Assembly (NCBI GenBank): GCA_003165795.1
Contig: PMWW01000171.1
Location: 1-64,000, forward strand
DNA from: Acidobacteriaceae bacterium
GTDB lineage: Bacteria; Acidobacteriota; Terriglobia; Terriglobales; Acidobacteriaceae
Direction: 5' to 3'
Length of the DNA: 64,000 nucleotides
In this document: piece after piece, positions 18,813 through 28,038 of the stretch
Position numbering within the stretch: position 1 is the first letter of the stretch
Layout of the letters: every line of letters starts with the position of its first letter
Program-made: the position numbers and the translations under genes
The notes under the pieces: model-generated
What the model saw: only the letters and a program-made list of their open reading frames with translations
Told to the model about the DNA's origin: nothing
The model's database searches: none

Positions 18813-19137
18813 AGATCCTGCTCGACGAGTGCATTCCGCGAAAATTCCATAAGGACAGCTTCGCTGGCCACGATTGCTCGACTGTGCCAGACGCTGGGCT
18901 GGCCGGCAGGAAGAACGGGGAACTCTTATCTCTTGCCGAACGGAACGGTTTTCGGGTCTTTCTAAGCCTCGATAAAGGTTGTTCAGTTACCAACAAAATC
19001 TTGCGCAACGGAGTATCGCAGTCATTATCGTCCGGGCACGGTCAAACCGCATCGCCGATCTCTTGGCTCATGCCAAAGCTTGTATCGATCAAATAAGATC
19101 CATCCGATCCGGACAAGTGGCTTTAATTGGTGATTGA
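18809..19137 (+). pseudogene. DUF5615 PIN-like toxin, frameshifted
   Basis: Starts MKILLDECIPRKFHKDSFAGHD, then VPDAGLAGRKNGELLSLAE and FRVFLSLDKG, the standard DUF5615 PIN-like sequence with its conserved D-E and D-K acidic positions. Right after the DKG the frame breaks. Two bases on (codon starting 18979), it resumes convincingly as LFSYQQNLAQRSIAVIIVRA and SNRIADLLAHAKACI to a stop at 19135-19137. The unshifted frame ends at 19096. One base missing from the glycine codon would explain it. It is the partner of the preceding DUF433 gene and both are broken in the same manner. Confidence 0.78.
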
Positions 19138-19156
19138 GCTATGTAACTGTCCTTAT

Positions 19157-21145
19157 TCAATCGTTCCGCCCAAAGAACCCCTCCACCACCTTCAAATCCG
19201 TCGTCCGGCTGTACTTCGGCAGGCTGTCGAGAAATACACGGCCGTACTGCTTCTTCAGAATGCGGTTGTCGAGCAGGCACAGCAATCCCCGATCATGTAG
19301 CGAGCGAATCAACCTGCCAAAGCCCTGCTTCAGCGCGATCACCGCGCCGGGGACCTGATATTCGAAGAAGGCGTTCCCGCCATCCTCATTAATCGCCTTC
19401 ACCCGCGCGGCCACCACGGGATCGTTAGGCACGGCGAACGGCAGCTTGTCGATGATGACGCAGCTCAGTTGCTCGCCCTGCACATCCACTCCCTGCCAGA
19501 ACGATGCTGTCGCGAACAGCACGGCGTTGGGTGTTAAACGAAACTCTTCCAGCAGCGCGTTCTTGGGCGCGCTGCCCTGCAGGAGCATAGGAAATTCCAG
19601 CTCACCCAGCAGCCGCTCGTAAAGCTGGTTCATCAGCGCGTAGCTGGTGAAGAGGCAGAATGCCCGTCCGCGCGTGATCTCCAGCAACTGGCGCATCCGC
19701 TGCGATGCCCGCTCCACGAATTGCGGATCGCGTGGATCGGGCAGGTCCGGTGGAATGTACAGCAGCGCCTGGCTCTCGTAGTCGAAATGCGATTGCACCA
19801 CCAGCTCGCGAGCATGTTGGATGCCCAGCCGGGTGCGGATGTATTCGAAGCCCCCTGCGACGGCGAGCGTCGCCGAGGTCAGCACGGCCGACTCCAGATG
19901 CTCGAACAACGTGTCACGCAGAATGTCAGCTACGGTAATGGGGGTGGCCTGCAGAAAAACGTTGTGCTGGCCGCCGTGCCCGCGCCGCTCTCGCCGGCGG
20001 TCAATCCAAAACACCGTGTTGCGCTCCTGCGCTTCCAGAATGAACCCCAACTGCACGCGCAACTCCTCCACTCGACGTGACATGGCATGAACTTCGTCAG
20101 GCTTCCTGGGGATGGCCTGCAACTCGGTGTAGAGATGCACCAGAGAGTTCTGCAAGCCGAGATACTCATCGCCATTTTCTTCCAGGAACTCCGCCCGATT
20201 CTCGAAGGCGAAGCGGCCCTCGCCCGGGGGAATGAGCGAGAAGAAGAATTGCGAATGCTCGCGCACGCTGGCCGAAGCTTGCAGCACGTCGGCGATCGGA
20301 ATGTCGGCCTTGCGCAGGGTGTTCTCCACGTCGCGCAGCAATTCATCGACGCGCAAATTCGAGACGGTCACGCCGAAGTAGTCGGCGGCCACGTCTTCCA
20401 GCTCGTGCGCCTCGTCGAAGATCACCACGCCGGCATCCGGCAGCACTCCGGCGTCGGGTGCGCGATCGGCCGCCGCCTTGATCGCCAGGTCGGCGCAGAA
20501 CAAATGATGGTTCACGATGATGATGTCGCTCTCGGCGGCACGCCGGCGCATCTCGGTGATGAAGCAGCGATCGAACTGCTGGCACTGCGAGCCAATGCAG
20601 CGGTCGGTGCGCGCGTCCAGCTTGGGCCACAGGTGGCTGCTCTCCGGCAAGCCCGCCAGTTCGGCGCGGTCGCCCGTGTCGGTGGTCTTCTCCCAGTCGC
20701 TGATGATGCGGAACTGGTTGATCTCTTCTAGCCCGTTCAAAATCGGCTGGCTGGTCAGGTCATAGAGCTTCTGGCGGCAAAGATAGTTGCCGCGTCCTTT
20801 CATGTAACAGACTCGCAACTCGCCCAGGTGCTGCTGCAGGAAAGGCACATCCTTGAAGAAGAGTTGCTCCTGCAAAGTTTTCGTACCGGTGGAGATGATG
20901 ACCCGCTTGCCGGAGCGGATGACCGGCAACAGATACGCCAGCGTCTTGCCCGTACCGGTGCCCGCCTCGACGATGAGGTGTCGCCGCTCCTGTAGCGCGA
21001 GTTCTACCGCCTCGGCCATCTGCAATTGTCCGCGTCGAAATTCGTAAGCCGGATGCGTGCGTGCCAGTACGCCATTCGGTCCGAAGAACTGATAAAGCGA
21101 TGGCAAACGCGCGGCCAGCGTGGCGGATTGTGGTGGGGAAGACAC
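19157..21145 (-). CDS. DinG/YoaA-type ATP-dependent DNA helicase
   Basis: A 662-residue superfamily 2 helicase of the XPD/DinG class. Motif I is IVEAGTGTGKTLAYLLP, the DEAH box is VVIFDEAHELEDVA, and the late motifs are seen in ATASFWQGVDVQGEQLSCVII and QGFGRLIRS. Four cysteines between motifs Ia and II (YMKGRGNYLCRQK, then CIGSQCQQFDRC) match the 4Fe-4S site of this class. Members unwind DNA 5' to 3' and remove R-loops or help repair. Which of DinG and YoaA it equals is not clear by eye. It faces der over a 60-base shared promoter region. Confidence 0.93.
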   Translation of the reverse strand: MSSPPQSATLAARLPSLYQFFGPNGVLARTHPAYEFRRGQLQMAEAVELALQERRHLIVEAGTGTGKTLAYLLPVIRSGKRVIISTGTKTLQEQLFFKDVPFLQQHLGELRVCYMKGRGNYLCRQKLYDLTSQPILNGLEEINQFRIISDWEKTTDTGDRAELAGLPESSHLWPKLDARTDRCIGSQCQQFDRCFITEMRRRAAESDIIIVNHHLFCADLAIKAAADRAPDAGVLPDAGVVIFDEAHELEDVAADYFGVTVSNLRVDELLRDVENTLRKADIPIADVLQASASVREHSQFFFSLIPPGEGRFAFENRAEFLEENGDEYLGLQNSLVHLYTELQAIPRKPDEVHAMSRRVEELRVQLGFILEAQERNTVFWIDRRRERRGHGGQHNVFLQATPITVADILRDTLFEHLESAVLTSATLAVAGGFEYIRTRLGIQHARELVVQSHFDYESQALLYIPPDLPDPRDPQFVERASQRMRQLLEITRGRAFCLFTSYALMNQLYERLLGELEFPMLLQGSAPKNALLEEFRLTPNAVLFATASFWQGVDVQGEQLSCVIIDKLPFAVPNDPVVAARVKAINEDGGNAFFEYQVPGAVIALKQGFGRLIRSLHDRGLLCLLDNRILKKQYGRVFLDSLPKYSRTTDLKVVEGFFGRND

Positions 21146-21164
21146 GGCGTGGGGATCGTGTACC

Positions 21165-21170
21165 TATAAT
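21165..21170 (+). promoter_or_regulatory. -10 element candidate before der
   Basis: A perfect TATAAT lies 36 bases before the der start. No good -35 box is visible at the usual spacing. Confidence 0.4.
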
Positions 21171-21205
21171 AGCTGTTTAGGCCACCGCCCCCCGAAAGAG
21201 TCCGC

Positions 21206-22714
21206 TTGAGCCGTCGACCGCAATTCGAATCCAGCAGGACTGCCGAACAGGGTGAACCCGTAACCGTTGGCACCCTGGCCATTGTTGGCCGTCCCAACGT
21301 AGGCAAGTCCACGCTGTTCAACCGCCTGGTGGGATCGCGACGCGCCATTGTCGGCGACGAGCCCGGCATCACGCGCGACCGGCTTTATGGCGATGTGGAA
21401 TGGATTGGCAAGAAGTTCCGCGTGGTCGACACTGGCGGCATCGTTCCCGATGATCAGGCGCTGATTCCGGCGGAGATCTTTCGCCAGGCGCGGGTCGCGC
21501 TCGACCAAGCAGACGTAATCGTGCTAGTCGTGGACGGGCGCACCGAGTTGGCGGCGCCCGACATCGACCTGGCCCGCTTGCTGTTGCGTACTGGCAAGCC
21601 GCTGATGCTTGCCGTGAACAAGGCTGACACGCCGCAGCTTGAGCCTTACGCCGAGGAGTTTCGCCGTCTCGGAATCAAAGAATTGTTTCCCATCTCCGCC
21701 GAAAACGGCAACGGCATTGCCGAGTTGCTGGATCACGCCGTGAACGTGATGCCGCGGCACGAGACCGAGGCTGAACCCGCAGGCGCGGTGCCGCCAGCGG
21801 TGAGTAAACGCCGGGCCCGTCGACTCCAGGCGGAAGCTGCCGCCGCCACTTCACTCGATGCCACTGAGGAAGAAGAAATCGGGACTGCTGGTGAGACCAA
21901 GGTAGCGATCATCGGGCGTCCGAACGTCGGCAAGTCAACGTTGCTGAACGCGCTGACGGGAACCTCGCGCGCCATTGTTTCGCCGGTTGCCGGAACCACG
22001 CGCGATGCCGTGGACGAGCTGTTCGAACGCGACGGGCAGACCTACCGCTTCATCGACACGGCCGGCATTCGGCGCAAGGGTAAGACCGAGTTGATGGCGG
22101 AGAAGCTCTCGGTGGTGATGGCGCGCAAGCATCTGGAAGCCGCCGATGTAGCGCTGATGGTGATCGACGCCGTCGAAGGTGTCACCGCCAGCGATGCGAC
22201 CATCGCGGGCTATGCGCACGAGAGTGGCCGCTCGGTGATTGTCGTCATCAACAAGTGGGACCTGGTGACAGACAAACGCACAGATGGCAAGCCTCCCGCC
22301 GATCGCAGCCTATACGAAGAACAAGTCCGGCGTCACCTGAAATTTCTCGCCTATGCTCCGGTAGTGTTTGTCTCGGCAACGATGGGCAAGAATCTGGACA
22401 AGCTTTTTTCCACGTTGGAGTTGGTATCGCGGGAGCGGCGCAAACGTATCGGCACCGGCGAGATGAACCGCTTCCTCGCCCACGTCGATTTCGAGCGCGC
22501 GTCGGTGCCGGTGGCGAAGCGGGTAAAGATTTTCTACATGACGCAGGCGGGCGTCTCGCCGCCAACGTTCATTCTGTTCACCGATCGTCCGGTGAAACTC
22601 CACTTTTCCTATCAGCGATTCTTGGAGAACCAGATACGCGCGGCCTTCGGCTTCATCGGCACGCCGATCTGGATCAAGAACCGGGCGCGGAACGAGCCCA
22701 AGGGAAAGAAATAA
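21206..22714 (+). CDS. der: Ribosome-assembly GTPase Der
   Basis: A 502-residue GTPase with two G domains in tandem, each with the loop GRPNVGKST (about residues 29 and 236), and the C-terminal KH-like domain (YQRFLENQIRAAFGFIGTPI). Der acts in late 50S subunit assembly. An extra acidic, Ala-rich linker sits between the two domains (about residues 190-230, with KRRARRLQAEAAAATS). The start is a TTG at 21206, since no ATG precedes the first G domain; about 20 residues precede the usual start of homology. Its last 41 bases overlap the 3' end of trmFO on the other strand. Confidence 0.95.
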   Translation: MSRRPQFESSRTAEQGEPVTVGTLAIVGRPNVGKSTLFNRLVGSRRAIVGDEPGITRDRLYGDVEWIGKKFRVVDTGGIVPDDQALIPAEIFRQARVALDQADVIVLVVDGRTELAAPDIDLARLLLRTGKPLMLAVNKADTPQLEPYAEEFRRLGIKELFPISAENGNGIAELLDHAVNVMPRHETEAEPAGAVPPAVSKRRARRLQAEAAAATSLDATEEEEIGTAGETKVAIIGRPNVGKSTLLNALTGTSRAIVSPVAGTTRDAVDELFERDGQTYRFIDTAGIRRKGKTELMAEKLSVVMARKHLEAADVALMVIDAVEGVTASDATIAGYAHESGRSVIVVINKWDLVTDKRTDGKPPADRSLYEEQVRRHLKFLAYAPVVFVSATMGKNLDKLFSTLELVSRERRKRIGTGEMNRFLAHVDFERASVPVAKRVKIFYMTQAGVSPPTFILFTDRPVKLHFSYQRFLENQIRAAFGFIGTPIWIKNRARNEPKGKK

Positions 22715-24065
22715 TCGGGTCGTCCTCGCTGCGTCGTGGTGCACGCTCTGAGTCCAGCCAAATGTTCAACTCCGCCAGCGCCCGCTGGCAGACCATGGCG
22801 TGGCGCTGCTTCTTGTCGCGAATGCGGCGCCCAGTCTCGTCGTCGAGCGGTTGCAGCAAGTCAAAGGTAATGTTGGCCGGCTGGAAGTTCTTGGCATCGG
22901 CGTGGCAGATGTAATTCACCAGCGCGCCGAACGCGGTCGCTCGCGGAGGGGGAATGGGTTCCGCATCGCGAGCCAGCGCCGACGCCTGCATTCCCGCCAG
23001 CAGGCCGGTGGCGATCGATTCCACATAGCCTTCCACTCCCGAGATCTGTCCCGCGAACAGCACGTTGGGATGCTGCTTCATCTGCAAAGTCTCGCGCAGC
23101 AAAGTCGGGCCGTTGATATATGTATTGCGGTGGATTTGTCCGTAACGCAGAAATATTGCGTTCTCCAGGCCGGGGATGAGGCGCAGGATTCGTGCTTGCT
23201 CGCCGAACTTGAGATGGTTTTGAAAGCCTACCACATTGTAGGAATCGGCACGCAGGTTCTCCTGCCGGAGTTGTACCACAGCGTAGGGCATCTGTCCGGA
23301 GCGAGGATCGCGCAGGCCGACCGGCTTCATCGGACCGAAGCGCAACGTATCGCGGCCGCGGCGGGCAATCTCTTCAATAGGCAGGCAGCTCTCGAAGTAG
23401 TTCAGGTCCTCCCAATCTTTCGCCTCGACCGAATGCGTCTCGATCAGCGCGTCGAGAAAGCGGTCGTAATCCTCTTTGGTCATCGGGCAATTGATGTAGT
23501 CGGCGCTGCCCTTGTCATAGCGAGCGGCCATATACACTCGCGAGATGTCGATGGAATCGGCTGCGACGATGGGGCTGATGGAATCGTAGAAGTAAAGTTG
23601 CTCGCTGCCGCTGAGGCGAAGAATCTCGCGCGCGAGCGCGTCGGAGGTAAGCGGACCGGTGGCGACAATCGTGATCGCGCCGTGCTCGTCGATTGCCGTG
23701 ACTTCTTCCCGCACGATCTGTATCAACGGTTCCCGTTCGATGGCGGCGGTCACACCCTCGGCGAACTTCTCACGATCGACCGCCAGCGCGTGACCGGCGG
23801 GAACGGTGGTTTGACGCGCGATCTCCATCAGCAGCGAGCCGGCACGGCGCATCTCTTCTTTCAGCAGCCAGGGCGCGGTGTTCTCGCTGTCGGACTTAAG
23901 CGAGTTGGAGCAGACGAGCTCGGCGAAATTCGCCGTCTGGTGGGCGGGAGTGGAGCGCACCGGCCGCATCTCGAACAGTTGCACCGCGACACCGCGACGG
24001 GCGCATTGCCACGCGGCTTCCGAGCCGGCCAGTCCGGCGCCGATGATGCGAATAGGCTTGTCCAT
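22674..24065 (-). CDS. trmFO: Folate-dependent tRNA (uracil-54-C5)-methyltransferase TrmFO
   Basis: A 463-residue flavoprotein that methylates uridine 54 of tRNA using methylene-tetrahydrofolate. The N-terminal FAD loop is IIGAGLAGSEAAWQCARRG, followed by the family block TPAHQTANFAELVCSNSLKS and by YVESIATGLLAGMQASALAR near the end. It is somewhat longer than typical (about 435-450), with a short tail (SERAPRRSEDDPIISFPWAR) encoded entirely in the stretch that overlaps the end of der. The start MDKPIRIIGAG at 24065 is clear. Confidence 0.96.
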   Translation of the reverse strand: MDKPIRIIGAGLAGSEAAWQCARRGVAVQLFEMRPVRSTPAHQTANFAELVCSNSLKSDSENTAPWLLKEEMRRAGSLLMEIARQTTVPAGHALAVDREKFAEGVTAAIEREPLIQIVREEVTAIDEHGAITIVATGPLTSDALAREILRLSGSEQLYFYDSISPIVAADSIDISRVYMAARYDKGSADYINCPMTKEDYDRFLDALIETHSVEAKDWEDLNYFESCLPIEEIARRGRDTLRFGPMKPVGLRDPRSGQMPYAVVQLRQENLRADSYNVVGFQNHLKFGEQARILRLIPGLENAIFLRYGQIHRNTYINGPTLLRETLQMKQHPNVLFAGQISGVEGYVESIATGLLAGMQASALARDAEPIPPPRATAFGALVNYICHADAKNFQPANITFDLLQPLDDETGRRIRDKKQRHAMVCQRALAELNIWLDSERAPRRSEDDPIISFPWARSAPGS

Positions 24066-24125
24066 CAGAGAGACGCGGCGAGGGCCTTGCGATTATTATA
24101 CGTGCGAGTGTGAAGGAGATTTCCG

Positions 24126-24653
24126 ATGGCAAGGCTATCGTATGTCGAAATGGAGCAGGCTTCGCCCGAGGTGCGTGAGGTCTATGAGAAGGCAGTGAAA
24201 GGCAAGCCGGGCAGTTTTCAGAAGCTGGTGGCTCACCGGCCGGATGTGCTGAAGACCATTCTGCCTTTTTACGCCAGCGTAGGGCGCGCGCTCGACCGGC
24301 GTCTGTACGAGATGGTGTACATCCGCGTCTCGATGATCAACGGTTGTTACTACTGCATGCAACATCATCTGGCGGCCTCGGAACGCGTAGGGCTGACGCC
24401 ACAGGATTGGCAAGCGTTGAACAAGGGCGACTACAGCAGCTTTAGTCCCAAGGAGCAGGCAGCGCTGAAGTTTGCCGAGCGGCTCACGCGCGATCCCCAC
24501 GCCATCGGCGACGCGGACATCGCCAACCTGAAGCCGCATTTCTCTGAACCGGAGATCGTAGACCTCGATCTGTTGATCGGCCTGGCAAACCTGACGAACC
24601 GCTTCACCGATCCGCTGGGGGCGGACTTGGAGTTTGCCGAGGAGAAAATCTAG
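24126..24653 (+). CDS. AhpD-like/carboxymuconolactone decarboxylase family protein
   Basis: A 175-residue all-helical protein of the AhpD superfamily. The redox motif is CYYC in VSMINGCYYCMQHHLAAS, with the following His conserved. The second half (SPKEQAALKFAERLTRDPHA) is the usual repeat of the fold. Members with CxxC reduce peroxides or act as disulfide partners; the reductant and substrate are unknown here. The start follows a good ribosome site (GAAGGAGA). It faces trmFO over a 60-base gap and is alone in its unit. Confidence 0.88.
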   Translation: MARLSYVEMEQASPEVREVYEKAVKGKPGSFQKLVAHRPDVLKTILPFYASVGRALDRRLYEMVYIRVSMINGCYYCMQHHLAASERVGLTPQDWQALNKGDYSSFSPKEQAALKFAERLTRDPHAIGDADIANLKPHFSEPEIVDLDLLIGLANLTNRFTDPLGADLEFAEEKI

Positions 24654-24662
24654 GGACTTGCT

Positions 24663-24804
24663 CACCACAGAGACACGGAGACACAGAGGACGACGAAATT
24701 AAGGGATTCCGACGTTCGGATCTCTTGCGATCACGAAGGTCTCCGCGAGAGCTTGAGTCGAAGAGATTTTTCTTAAGAGTTCTTCTCTGTGCCTCTGTGG
24801 TGAA
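24663..24804. repeat. Element with inverted octamer arrays (element 5)
   Basis: The left arm (24663-24690) reads TCACCACA-GAGACACG-GAGACACA-GAGG, an 8-bp periodic tract. The right arm (24784-24804) reads CTCTGTGC-CTCTGTGG-TGA, the inverted form. The outermost 11 bases TCACCACAGAG are identical in inverted order. It fills the gap between the AhpD-like gene and the selB stop. Similar 'CACAGAGACACAGAG' repeats are known from intergenic regions of many environmental bacteria. Confidence 0.65.
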
Positions 24805-24810
24805 TGATTT

Positions 24811-26715
24811 TCACAGGATCACTCTCTCATCGCCCACGCGCCTCGTCACCCGCTCGCGGTCCAAATATTCCAGCAGCGGGATCGCATATTTGCGGGTCAC
24901 GCCGAACAGGTCTTTGAAGTTGCCGACGTTGAGCTTGGCGGTCTTCGTCTTCTGCGCGACAATCTGGCGGCGCAAGGCGTCGAGCGCGTCGCGATGAAAC
25001 ACCAGATCATCCGACAGCTTGACCAGCACGCGATCGCGCAGCAGCAGGGTGACAATTTTATGGGCGCGAACCTGGTCCACTGGCAATGACGCCAGCACGT
25101 CCTTGAGCAGTGGGACCTTCAATCCGGCCTTGGCAAACGCCTGCTCGATCTGGAACTTCGAGTCCGCCTCTTCATCACGCAGTACCACGCCGCGACCGGG
25201 AAGTCGCAACAGTTCGCCGTCGGCTTCCAGCTTCTTCTCGCCCAGCAACACCGCGATTACTCCATCGAACAGCTCGCCATGCCCCCACTTGAATGTGCGG
25301 ATCTCTTCCTTATTGATCCCCGGCTGCAACGGATTCGCGTCGTGAAAGCGGGCGGTAATCGCCAAGGTGTCCTGGCGAATTCTGTCCAGCCAGCGCGATG
25401 CAATCAGAACGTTGCCGAAGATTGCGATCTCGCCCGCCTGCTTCAATTCCGCAGCGACCTGTTGCACCCGAGCGGGAAGCCATCCCGTTTCCGCTACCGC
25501 TTCGGCAACTGCAAGCCCGAAGATCCAGCGCCGGTTTATACGCGCCAGCAGCGCTTCGCGCGGACCGCCATTGGCGACGGTCTGAAGGAATGGCAGCCGT
25601 TGATCGCGCGCAATGCGTATCGGCGGATCGCCGGCGTCGAGCACGCGTCCTCCGCCAATGGTGATCACCGGGGAATATTGCCGCAGGATGAACCGGTCGC
25701 CGGGGAACAGCACCATCGGATGATCGAGCTTGAGACCCGCGAATCCCGATTCGCCGGGCAGAAGCTGTTTGGTGTCGATCAAGGTCACGCGCGCGATGGT
25801 CTCGGCGGTGAAGGCGTGCAGATGCACGCGCGCGTACTGCCGCAACGGCTTGGCCGAAGCCAGCAGGTCGAGCTGTACCGCCAACCGGTCTACCGGCCGA
25901 AACATCTGCGGCGGCGTCAGCATCATGCCGCGCGCGAGTTCACTAGTCTCGACCCCGGCAAGATTGAGCGCCGTGCGCTGGCCCGCGATGGCTTGCTCCG
26001 CCGCCGTTCCGTGGACTTGCACGCCACGCACCCGCAACCGCTTGCCGCCCGGATGGAGTTGCAGCTCCTGATCTTTGTGCACCGTTCCCGAGATCAGCGT
26101 CCCAGTCACCACCGTTCCGAAGCCCTTCATGGTGAACACGCGATCGATGGGCAGCCGAAAGACTGCAGTGGAGTCCTTGGCGGGAATCTCAGCGGCGATG
26201 CGCGCGAGTTCGCTCTTAAGCCGGTCGAGGCCGGCGCCGGTCTTGGAGCTCACGGCGACGATGGGCGAAGTCGCGGGATCGAGAAACGATCCGCGCAGGA
26301 ATTCAGCCACTTCCATGGTCACGACTTCAAGGGTCTCCGCATCCACCAGGTCCGACTTGGTCAGCACGGTTATCCCACGCCGTACGGAGAGCAGGCGGCA
26401 GATGTCGAAGTGTTCGCGAGTCTGCGGCTTGACGGATTCATCGGCGGCAATCACCAGCAGCACCAGGTCGATACCGCCGATGCCGGCCAGCATGTTACGC
26501 ACGAAGCGCTCGTGGCCGGGAACGTCGACGAAGCCGATGCGAATCGGCTCACCGGACGGTCCCGCCAGCTCAAGGTTGGCAAAGCCGATGTCGATGGTGA
26601 TGCCGCGGCGCTTTTCTTCCTCCAGCCGATCGGGATCGATGCCGGTGAGGGCGCGCACCAGGGCGCTCTTGCCGTGATCGATGTGACCGGCGGTGCCAAC
26701 GATGACCGCTTTCAT
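24811..26715 (-). CDS. selB: Selenocysteine-specific elongation factor SelB
   Basis: About 634 residues. The GTPase domain begins [20 protein letters not shown] and has [20 protein letters not shown] and [13 protein letters not shown]. Two beta-barrel domains follow ([20 protein letters not shown]), then a row of winged-helix domains at the C-terminus (about residues 400-634, with [20 protein letters not shown]) that in this family bind the SECIS hairpin of the mRNA. It delivers selenocysteyl-tRNA to in-frame UGA codons. ATG starts at 26715, 26721 and 26787 are possible; the first matches the family beginning. selA, selC, selD and a clear selenoprotein are not in the window. Confidence 0.94.
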   Translation of the reverse strand: MKAVIVGTAGHIDHGKSALVRALTGIDPDRLEEEKRRGITIDIGFANLELAGPSGEPIRIGFVDVPGHERFVRNMLAGIGGIDLVLLVIAADESVKPQTREHFDICRLLSVRRGITVLTKSDLVDAETLEVVTMEVAEFLRGSFLDPATSPIVAVSSKTGAGLDRLKSELARIAAEIPAKDSTAVFRLPIDRVFTMKGFGTVVTGTLISGTVHKDQELQLHPGGKRLRVRGVQVHGTAAEQAIAGQRTALNLAGVETSELARGMMLTPPQMFRPVDRLAVQLDLLASAKPLRQYARVHLHAFTAETIARVTLIDTKQLLPGESGFAGLKLDHPMVLFPGDRFILRQYSPVITIGGGRVLDAGDPPIRIARDQRLPFLQTVANGGPREALLARINRRWIFGLAVAEAVAETGWLPARVQQVAAELKQAGEIAIFGNVLIASRWLDRIRQDTLAITARFHDANPLQPGINKEEIRTFKWGHGELFDGVIAVLLGEKKLEADGELLRLPGRGVVLRDEEADSKFQIEQAFAKAGLKVPLLKDVLASLPVDQVRAHKIVTLLLRDRVLVKLSDDLVFHRDALDALRRQIVAQKTKTAKLNVGNFKDLFGVTRKYAIPLLEYLDRERVTRRVGDERVIL

Positions 26716-26925
26716 AGCCATCAGTTTACCGAAGAGTTTCCGGAACTCTGGAACGGCAAATGGCGAATCGCCTATTAAGGTACTCATGTGCGAAAATGGT
26801 AGGTAGAAACTAGCACTAAGCTGCCGGGTTTACTACGGTTGCGCCATCCTCCGGGAAGTTTTTGCTTTCACAGGTTCGAGGGGCGTCTAATGTGGTTGAG
26901 CTCCAGGCGTACTTGATCCAAACGG

Positions 26926-28038
26926 ATGGCATCAATCCTAACACCGCCGAAAACGCCGACGCCGCTCCCGCCGCGGGAAGACGACCAACTTGCCCTGTGG
27001 GAAGGCAGTGAACTTGCGGGCGTCGACCTTGCCCCGCATCTACTGATTCAGCTGGAAGACGATCTTGAGCGCTCGCGCATGCGCGAGGCGTTCTGGATTT
27101 CGGTGGTCGTCCACCTGATGGTGGTGATCCTGCTCGTGTTCTCGCCAAAATTATTTCCCGGCATGAGGGGCGTGGAGCTAAATAGTCCTGCCGATCTGAT
27201 GCGCAACCAGCAGATGACCTATCTTGACTTGCCGCCCGACATGCAGAAGACGCCCAAAGTCGCGCCCAAGACGAATGTGTTGTCGGACAAGAACCGCATC
27301 GCCGAGAGCCGCCATCCCACGCTCGACAAGAAGACGCTGGAAGAGTTGCGCCGCGCCGGGCCGCCTAAGATGCCGTCGGCCCCAGCCCAGCAGGCGCAAG
27401 TGTCGCCGCCCATGCAGCAACAGCAGCCGCCTCAGCAGCAACAGCCAAGCCAGGCGCAGGGTCAGGAGCAGGCGCAGCTCCAGCCGGGCATCCCGCAGGA
27501 CAATCCCAGGCTGCCTGTCCCCCAACAGGGGACACCGAAGTTCCCCAGCAATCTGGCGGGGATGATGTCACCTGGCTCCTCGATTGAGCAGGCGGCGCGC
27601 GCGGTGGCCGCGCACCATGGAGGCGGAAGCTACGGCGGCGGCGGTGGTGACTACGGAGCCGGGCGCGGAGGCTCGAACGCTCGCGTGCAGGGGAACCTGG
27701 AGGTCCTGAGTGATACCGAAGGGGTCGATTTCGGCCCGTATCTGTCGCGCGTTCTGGATGCTGTACGCAGGAACTGGTACAACATCATTCCTGAAGAAGC
27801 GCGCGCGCCGCTGATGAAGAAGGGCAAGGTTTCGATCGAGTTCGTCATCAAGAAGGACGGCACAATCGCGGGAATGAACCTTCGCTCGCCTTCCGGCGAT
27901 GTCGCCCTCGATCGCGCTGCCTGGGGCGGCATTACGGCGTCGGTGCCGTTCGCGCCGTTGCCCGGCGAATACCATGGGCCTTATCTGGCATTGCGCTTCC
28001 ACTTCTATTACAACCCCGCCAAAGGCGATATTGAATAA
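26926..28038 (+). CDS. TonB-family energy transducer
   Basis: A 370-residue protein with TonB layout. A cytoplasmic N-terminus of about 57 residues is followed by one membrane segment (AFWISVVVHLMVVILLVFSP), a long periplasmic Pro/Gln-rich linker (residues about 150-215) with a Gly-rich patch (HHGGGSYGGGGGDYGAGRGG), and a C-terminal TonB-like domain (RVLDAVRRNWYNIIPEEARA, KGKVSIEFVIKKDGTIAGMN). It would couple inner-membrane proton motive force to outer-membrane transport. exbB and exbD are not adjacent. The final domain is closer to the TolA/TonB-2 style than to E. coli TonB. Confidence 0.85.
   Translation: MASILTPPKTPTPLPPREDDQLALWEGSELAGVDLAPHLLIQLEDDLERSRMREAFWISVVVHLMVVILLVFSPKLFPGMRGVELNSPADLMRNQQMTYLDLPPDMQKTPKVAPKTNVLSDKNRIAESRHPTLDKKTLEELRRAGPPKMPSAPAQQAQVSPPMQQQQPPQQQQPSQAQGQEQAQLQPGIPQDNPRLPVPQQGTPKFPSNLAGMMSPGSSIEQAARAVAAHHGGGSYGGGGGDYGAGRGGSNARVQGNLEVLSDTEGVDFGPYLSRVLDAVRRNWYNIIPEEARAPLMKKGKVSIEFVIKKDGTIAGMNLRSPSGDVALDRAAWGGITASVPFAPLPGEYHGPYLALRFHFYYNPAKGDIE

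Noticed and set aside
21200-21235. tRNA T-arm-like string (AATTCGAATCC)
   Set aside because: It lies in the der coding start, with no matching acceptor or anticodon stems. No tRNA was found anywhere in the window.
22800-24113. Open frame of 437 codons on the plus strand
   Set aside because: Antisense to trmFO. The translation is rich in His, Gln and Arg with no recognisable motif.
25279-26778. Open frame of 499 codons on the plus strand
   Set aside because: It lies antisense to selB, whose GTPase and barrel motifs are unmistakable. High GC alone keeps the opposite frame open.
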